This document shows, one piece after another, positions 44,024-47,788 of a stretch of 47,788 nt of DNA. Numbering within the stretch: the stretch's first letter is position 1; every line of letters begins with the position of its first letter. The DNA is from Candidatus Scatonaster coprocaballi (GTDB lineage Bacteria > Bacillota > Clostridia > Saccharofermentanales > Saccharofermentanaceae). The DNA lies in contig JAGHVD010000011.1 in the NCBI GenBank assembly GCA_018064475.1, forward strand, positions 1 through 47,788, written 5' to 3'. The notes below the pieces were generated by a model. That model was given only the letters and a program-made list of their open reading frames with translations. It was not told where the DNA came from and made no database searches. Both the position numbers and the translations under genes were made by a program.

Positions 44024-44053
44024 TTGTAATCGATATATTTCTTGCTGTATTAT
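44024..44053 (+). promoter_or_regulatory. Promoter of guaA
   Basis: TTGTAA (44024-44029), an 18-bp spacer and TATTAT (44048-44053) give a leader of about 30 bases. No guanine riboswitch could fit in it. Confidence 0.55.
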
Positions 44054-44089
44054 AGGTGCATGATTTTTGTATATTAAGGAGTACTTCAT

Positions 44090-45070
44090 ATGGAAAACAA
44101 ACGTCCTGATGACATGCAAAGAATTACTACCCGTGAACAGGCAGATGCTTTCATCGCTGAACAGATTGCTGCAGTTAAAGAGCAGGTTGGCGATAAGAAA
44201 GTCCTTCTGGCGCTCTCCGGTGGTGTTGACTCTTCTGTCGTAGCCGCTCTTCTCATTAAGGCTATCGGCAAGAACCTCGTAAGTGTTCACGTAAACCACG
44301 GTTTACTTCGTAAAGGTGAAGCGGAGCAGGTTATCGATGTTTTCCGTAATCAACTGGATGCCAACCTGATCTACGTTGATGCAACCGATCGTTTCCTCGA
44401 TAAGCTCGCAGGTGTAGACGATCCGGAGACCAAGCGTAAGATCATCGGTGGTGAGTTCATCGAAGTATTCGCAGAGGAAGCTCGTAAGCTCGACGACATC
44501 GAGTTCCTGGCACAGGGTACGATCTATCCTGATATTCTCGAGAGCAAGGGCGTCAAGGCTCACCACAACGTAGGTGGTCTCCCTGAAGATCTCAAGTTCG
44601 GTCTCGTTGAGCCGGTGAAGTTCCTCTATAAGGATGAGGTTCGTGTTGTAGGTAAGGCCCTCGGTCTGCCGGACAACATGGTTTACCGTCAGCCATTCCC
44701 GGGTCCGGGACTGGGTGTTCGTTGCACCGGTGCAATCACACGTGACCGTCTCGAAGCACTCCGTGAGGCAGATGCCATCGTTCGTGAAGAGATCGACAAG
44801 CTCCCTGAGACACCATGGCAGTATTTCTGCGTGATCCCGGATATGCAGTCTACCGGCATCAAGTATGTAGACGGCAAGGGCGAGCGTTACATGGGCTGGG
44901 CAGTCATCATCCGTGCAGTCAACACAACTGACGCAGTGAAGGTAACTGTTCCGGAGATTCCGTTCGACGTGCTCTGCAAGATGAGAGACGAGATCGTCAA
45001 GATCCCTGGCGTCAACCGCGTACTCTGGGATATCTCCGAGAAGCCGCTGGCTACCATTGAGTGGGAATAA
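44090..45070 (+). CDS. guaA: GMP synthase, ATP pyrophosphatase subunit only
   Basis: GMP synthase aminates XMP to GMP. This 326-residue protein has the ATP-PPase P-loop SGGVDSS (43-49), the lid HVNHGLLRKGEAEQV, GTIYPDILES, RQPFPGPGLGVR and the dimerisation domain ending in PLATIEWE. The N-terminal class I glutamine amidotransferase domain of usual GuaA (total about 510 residues) is absent. The protein starts cleanly at an ATG with AAGGAG 8 bases before it, so this is a split form, as in archaea, and not a truncation by a nearby break. A separate glutaminase subunit must be elsewhere, or ammonia is used. Its 3' end is duplicated about 2 kb downstream. Confidence 0.92.
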   Translation: MENKRPDDMQRITTREQADAFIAEQIAAVKEQVGDKKVLLALSGGVDSSVVAALLIKAIGKNLVSVHVNHGLLRKGEAEQVIDVFRNQLDANLIYVDATDRFLDKLAGVDDPETKRKIIGGEFIEVFAEEARKLDDIEFLAQGTIYPDILESKGVKAHHNVGGLPEDLKFGLVEPVKFLYKDEVRVVGKALGLPDNMVYRQPFPGPGLGVRCTGAITRDRLEALREADAIVREEIDKLPETPWQYFCVIPDMQSTGIKYVDGKGERYMGWAVIIRAVNTTDAVKVTVPEIPFDVLCKMRDEIVKIPGVNRVLWDISEKPLATIEWE

Positions 45071-45071
45071 T
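45047..45071 (+). repeat. Direct repeat in guaA 3' end (putative attL)
   Basis: These 25 bases (from CTGGCTACC to GGGAATAAT) include the last codons and stop of guaA and recur exactly at 47069-47093. The segment encodes the conserved LATIEWE-stop tail that serves as an integration site in many bacteria. Confidence 0.8.
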
Positions 45072-45072
45072 C

Positions 45073-45142
45073 GTAAAGTTATTCCTCGGCTCAAGTCCTC
45101 GGTGCTTCGCGCCTGCGGAAAGAGCCTCGGAATGAACTTTAC
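45073..45142 (+). terminator. Long imperfect hairpin after guaA
   Basis: GTAAAGTT-ATTCC (45073-45085) pairs with GGAAT-G-AACTTTAC (45129-45142) with one bulge. GGCTC/GAGCC extends the stem, and CCTCGG and the GC-rich loop add more pairing. It starts 2 bases after the guaA stop. TTTCCTT follows. It may act as a terminator or 3' stabiliser. Confidence 0.5.
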
Positions 45143-45163
45143 TTTCCTTATCGTGTAATTCAA

Positions 45164-45206
45164 CAAGAGCTATCTGATTCGATGGATCAGGTAGCTCTTG
45201 TCTTTG
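45164..45206 (+). terminator. Rho-independent terminator after guaA
   Basis: CAAGAGCTATCTGAT pairs over 15 bases with ATCAGGTAGCTCTTG (one T-G pair, 7-base loop), followed by TCTTTGTTT. It is the strongest terminator in the window. Confidence 0.85.
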
Positions 45207-45211
45207 TTTAT

Positions 45212-45280
45212 AGAAGCCTCATGCGAAATTTGCGAGTCTATATGGCGGTTGGAGGAATGCCACAGGCTGTTGAAGCGACC
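45212..45280 (+). pseudogene. Fragment of AAA ATPase with DUF4143
   Basis: In one frame the plus strand encodes SLMRNLRVYMAVGGMPQAVE, which matches the conserved 'F..YM.VGGMP.AV' core of ATPases with a DUF4143 domain. The match starts right after the guaA terminator and is lost after about 23 codons. There is no start codon context, Walker motif or further homologous sequence, so this is a remnant. Confidence 0.55.
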
Positions 45281-45637
45281 ATTTTACCTGTTTCCATTCT
45301 TGATATAATGCGAATTCACATCTCAAATGTTATCTAACGATGATATGCGGACTACTATTAGTTCTCCTTTCGATCATCAATAATCGCGTTCACTCTGTCG
45401 ATCATCTGGCTCTGTGTATCGTATATTGGAAGAAACGAATATCAGGTGCCTCTATTTTACCATCTATTTTCCCTCTATTTTACCCGTTAAAATGCCTCTA
45501 TTTTACCTTATATGGTCACTTCTCATGGATCTACTTCTTCAATAACGAGTGTGCAGACGGCACCTTGACGCTCTGGCAGTTCCTGTCTGAACACTGAATC
45601 AAGCAGATTTCATCATCTTAGCGATGGTTGGTTCAGA
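45281..45637. other. Non-coding AT-rich stretch of the putative island
   Basis: No convincing gene is seen in these 357 bases. They hold three 23-bp repeat units (45449-45517). Short open frames here look accidental. Confidence 0.5.
45449..45517. repeat. Three 23-bp tandem repeats
   Basis: CCTCTATTTTACC starts at 45449, 45472 and 45495, a constant 23-bp period, with the remaining 10 bases of each unit diverged. A partial ATCTATTTTCC lies inside the first unit. The reverse strand reads GGTAAAATAGAGG, which could be the remnant of a Gly-Lys-Ile-Glu coding repeat. Confidence 0.75.
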
Positions 45638-46861
45638 TTAGAATGAACTGGTATATACGCTATTTTCGTGTCCAATGCCGGAGATTGCTATGCCGTAGAT
45701 ACTTTTCAGTTTCTCAATCCCGTCTGCGTTGGTAATGGCACCAAATGAACCATTATGTTCACGGTTGAAAGTAAGATATACAACCTGACCATCACAGTTA
45801 TAGTAACCGTCCTGATAACGAAGCATGCCAAAGTATCCGTTATTTGCAGACTCGATACTATAGAAGTTTCCCGTGTTGTCCTGTACAAGTCCTGAAACGA
45901 TCATACTTCCATTTGAATTTAAGAGATAATAGCTATTTTCTCCGGATTGGGAAATATTCGCACGACCAGGCAGGACCATCATCGCTTCTGAAGATACAGT
46001 GGCGCTTTGCGGCTGAATCGTGGTTCCGCTGCTGGTTCCTGTTTCATGACTATTTACTGTTTCACTACCAGTGGTTTCGTGACTGGTCGGTGTGCTATTC
46101 GTACCCTCACTACTTGGATGACTTTCCTCTTCTTCGGTATGAATCGCTTGGGAAGTTTCCGCTGGTTCTTCAACATGAATAGACGTGTTGCTCGTCTCCG
46201 CCTCACTCATCTTCGGCGCGCTTGTCTCCTGTGTGCCTGTCTCCTGTGTGCCTGTCTCCTGTGCGCTTGCCTCTGGTTCACTAGGGATATCTTCGTAGAA
46301 TACAGGTACATCATCATCAGGTCTGACCTGGGCCTGAGAAGGCTTCTCCGTAGATGTGGGCACCTGCTCAGCAGGTTCTTCAACCGTAGTTTCTGCGACC
46401 TGTGCTGTAGTTGCTTCGGCTTCTGATTCAACAGGAGCGGTCGCTTGCACTTTATGCTCAACCTGTTTCTCTTTCGGTTCAGTTATCACGATTTCTTCAA
46501 TGGTTGCCACAGTCTTCTTTTCTTTCGGTTCAGTTACCACAGGCGCCTCGTCAGTCACGTCATTGCGTGTTTTCGTCGTTTGGGATGTTTCTGTTGTTTC
46601 AGATATTTCTTCTGTTTCTGCTGTTGTTTCAACAGTTCCCAGTGTCTCTTTGGGCGCTTCGACCTGTGTTGCTTGGGATGTAGTCACTTCTGTTTCTTCA
46701 GGATTCGACTCGGTCTGTTCGGTTTCGGAATCATTCGCTGTGCTTTCCTCCATAGTCGCCAGACGTTCTTTTCCCGTCTGTGAATGAGCAGGCTGTTGAT
46801 TACACCCGCACAGAGCCAGAACCATTGTCATCGTAATCAATATTCCAATCGTCTTTTTCAT
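45638..46861 (-). CDS. Thr/Glu-rich cell-surface lipoprotein
   Basis: The 407-residue protein has a lipoprotein signal (MVLALCGC-N), then about 270 residues of low-complexity sequence rich in Thr, Glu, Ser and Pro with local repeats (QETGT three times, from a 15-bp DNA repeat at 46223-46267). The C-terminal domain (about 295-407) is rich in Tyr, Gly and Asn (SYYLLNSNGSMIVSGLVQDN ... NGYFGMLRYQDGYYNCDGQ ... GSFGAITNADGIEKLKSIYGI). Such tails occur on Clostridia surface proteins, but I do not know the function. The linker would hold the domain away from the membrane. GGGAGG lies upstream of the ATG. It is the only intact large gene in the putative guaA island. Confidence 0.8.
   Translation of the reverse strand: MKKTIGILITMTMVLALCGCNQQPAHSQTGKERLATMEESTANDSETEQTESNPEETEVTTSQATQVEAPKETLGTVETTAETEEISETTETSQTTKTRNDVTDEAPVVTEPKEKKTVATIEEIVITEPKEKQVEHKVQATAPVESEAEATTAQVAETTVEEPAEQVPTSTEKPSQAQVRPDDDVPVFYEDIPSEPEASAQETGTQETGTQETSAPKMSEAETSNTSIHVEEPAETSQAIHTEEEESHPSSEGTNSTPTSHETTGSETVNSHETGTSSGTTIQPQSATVSSEAMMVLPGRANISQSGENSYYLLNSNGSMIVSGLVQDNTGNFYSIESANNGYFGMLRYQDGYYNCDGQVVYLTFNREHNGSFGAITNADGIEKLKSIYGIAISGIGHENSVYTSSF
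46223..46267. repeat. 15-bp repeats inside lipoprotein gene
   Basis: TGTCTCCTGTGTGCC occurs three times in tandem (46223, 46238, 46253; the last copy has one change). It encodes the QETGT repeats of the linker and can vary in number without a frameshift. Confidence 0.85.
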
Positions 46862-46959
46862 TTCGAAACTTACCTCCCAAGTTTACCAAGTATTCAACAT
46901 GTCTTTCACTACTTAGTTGCATGATTGGGAAGAATTACTCACCTTTTTTCAAAAATCGA

Positions 46960-47079
46960 CTAAACTTTTACTGCTGCTTTCTTTTCCTCTCGATTAAGCA
47001 ACAGACATATTCCATATGTAATGGCGCCGGCTGCAAGGATCACCAGGATGTCGACCGGGGCCAGAAGCCTGGCTACCAT
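46960..47079 (-). CDS. Possible 39-residue single-helix membrane protein
   Basis: A short frame with ATG at 47079 encodes a strongly hydrophobic helix (VDILVILAAGAITYGICLLL) followed by the basic tail NREEKKAAVKV. The layout looks like a small membrane peptide, or the C-terminal anchor of a longer surface protein cut off at the guaA-derived repeat, inside which its start codon lies. No Shine-Dalgarno site is seen. I lean to a truncated remnant. Confidence 0.3.
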   Translation of the reverse strand: MVARLLAPVDILVILAAGAITYGICLLLNREEKKAAVKV

Positions 47080-47093
47080 TGAGTGGGAATAAT
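47069..47093 (+). repeat. Displaced guaA 3' end (putative attR)
   Basis: An exact 25-base copy of 45047-45071. A further 7 bases (AGAAGCC) upstream also match guaA, after a 2-base deletion. There is no guaA gene here, so it is a duplicated fragment. Confidence 0.8.
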
Positions 47094-47197
47094 TCCAAAT
47101 CTTTTTCTAATCTCCTTTGGGGAAATTTTTGCCTTCCAGTTTGTTTACATCTGTTTATACGAACGATGGAAAGAAGTACTACCAAAAAAGTCTAACA

Positions 47198-47203
47198 TAT
47201 AAT
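47198..47203 (+). promoter_or_regulatory. -10 box of interrupted lipoprotein gene
   Basis: A perfect TATAAT 43 bases before the ATG at 47247. No good -35 is seen. Confidence 0.35.
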
Positions 47204-47246
47204 AAAATATTACTGATATTATTTACTAACTTACGGAGGCCCTCCC

Positions 47247-47788
47247 ATGCGTTCCAAGAAATTCCTGCGCGCTATCCTAGCTATTACGCTCATCTTGAGT
47301 ATGTTGTCTATGGTCGCTTGTTCCAAATCGAAAGACAACAAGGTGGAGACTTCTTCCATTGAGAAGTCTGTTGCATCAGATGCTAGTAGCGAAACTTCTG
47401 TCACTCCAAGTAATGAATCAAATGCTGAAGTGACTCCTTCTGATGCGACATGCACCACAAAATCTGGTATTTCCATCAAGTTACCGGATGACTATATCGG
47501 TAACCTTATGTAGAGTCAGATGGACGAGAATGCGACAGGCTATACGAACATGGGATTCCCGAATGTGGAGACAGCACTCTCGGAGATGGATGCCATCCGA
47601 TGTGAACTCAGTACTTATCAGGACGGCTTCGATCGGAACACCGGTTACAACATTCATATTGACAGTATCGACGCACCCGAAGATCTATCGAACGACAGTC
47701 TTTTCACTACTTATAGTGATGCACTGGCCAAGAATATGGCAGGTGAAGTAGACCTCACATCTGCAACGGTTCTGGGCTATGGTACCGT
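47247..47788 (+). pseudogene. Lipoprotein gene with in-frame TAG, runs off the window
   Basis: The gene starts at an ATG 7 bases after GGAGG and encodes a signal peptide with a likely lipid Cys (LSMVAC-S), a Ser/Thr/Glu-rich linker and SGISIKLPDDYIGNLM. Codon 89 (47511-47513) is TAG. The same frame then continues open for 91 codons to the window edge with natural-looking sequence (MDENATGYTNMGFPNVETAL, DGFDRNTGYNIHIDS). This fits a nonsense mutation in a longer lipoprotein, possibly one codon from CAG or TTG. Suppression or a sequencing error is possible. The function is unknown. Confidence 0.7.

Larger units (their letters stand above)
45047..47093. mobile_element. Putative decayed island at guaA 3' end
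   Basis: About 2.0 kb is bounded by the two direct 25-bp copies of the guaA 3' end. It contains hairpins, an ATPase fragment, a 23-bp repeat, a lipoprotein gene and a tiny membrane ORF, but no integrase or other mobility gene. It would be the scar of a larger element, or a mini-element moved by an integrase elsewhere. The island reading depends on the repeat pair and is inference. Confidence 0.5.
46862..47246. other. 385-bp region with attR-like repeat and tiny ORF
   Basis: The region lies between two divergent lipoprotein genes. It holds the leader of the left gene, a 39-codon minus-strand ORF, the displaced guaA 3' end and the promoter of the right gene. No other gene is seen. Confidence 0.6.

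Noticed and set aside
45449-45517. 23-bp repeats as a CRISPR
   Set aside because: The conserved core is only 13 bases, spacers are 10 bases, and there are only three copies.
45340-45597. 85-codon plus-strand ORF
   Set aside because: It runs through the 23-bp repeats, has no ribosome binding site and shows no domain. I consider it accidental.

Overview
The window is a 47.8 kb piece of a bacterial chromosome of about 50% GC. It comes from an anaerobic low-to-mid-GC Gram-positive (Bacillota), most likely of the class Clostridia. Evidence for this is the glmU-pth-mfd gene order, strong Shine-Dalgarno sites, an LTA-synthase-like polymerase, a pta-ackA acetate pathway, intramembrane-sensing kinase and ABC transporter clusters, many lipoproteins and a GH9 cellulase. 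The genus cannot be fixed from the sequence alone; a fibre-degrading gut or rumen-type fermenter fits best. Most of the window is ordinary, densely packed chromosome.

Layout: (1) 1-1,768: tRNA-Arg(CCG) with its own promoter and terminator, then a uracil permease. (2) 1,922-8,857: the housekeeping cluster glmU-pth-mfd plus a membrane-anchored lipase, read on the minus strand with stop/start overlaps. (3) 9,186-11,694: a sugar-phosphate nucleotidyltransferase, dusB and a PAP2 phosphatase. (4) 11,680-14,867: a complete zinc uptake operon znuA-znuC-znuB-zur with a perfect palindromic Zur-type operator just downstream of a good promoter. (5) 15,136-16,738: a VanY-type carboxypeptidase lipoprotein and a metallo-beta-lactamase-fold hydrolase. 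(6) 16,802-26,415: a response regulator-kinase-ABC transporter operon followed upstream by a second ABC-2 exporter, one permease of which is fused to a CPBP protease. (7) 26,552-29,791: a phosphoglycerate-mutase-like phosphatase and pta-ackA. (8) 29,938-30,884: a 53-bp tandem repeat array and a PD-(D/E)XK-like nuclease gene. (9) 31,127-37,575: an operon of LTA-synthase-like protein, DEAD-box helicase and GH9 cellulase. (10) 37,767-40,041: deoB-deoC-cdd nucleoside salvage. (11) 40,190-42,822: an alkaline-phosphatase-superfamily enzyme and a MATE exporter. (12) 42,836-45,070: a divergent XRE regulator and a GMP synthase ATPase subunit that lacks the glutaminase domain.

The most unusual part is the right end. 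The last 25 bases of guaA, including its stop codon, recur exactly, in the same orientation, about 2.0 kb downstream (45,047-45,071 and 47,069-47,093). The guaA 3' end is a known integration hotspot for genomic islands, so these look like attL/attR of a small, decayed island. The 2 kb between them holds terminator hairpins, a fragment of a DUF4143-type AAA ATPase, a 23-bp repeat, a Thr/Glu-rich lipoprotein and a tiny membrane ORF, but no integrase. Just beyond lies a lipoprotein gene interrupted by an in-frame amber codon, whose reading frame continues to the window edge.

Other points worth attention: a His/Cys-rich metal-binding tail on ZnuC, a candidate leaderless dusB mRNA, repeat dyads in the LTA-operon leader, and a likely autoregulatory operator over the XRE gene start. 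All calls are by eye from sequence motifs; no database search was made.
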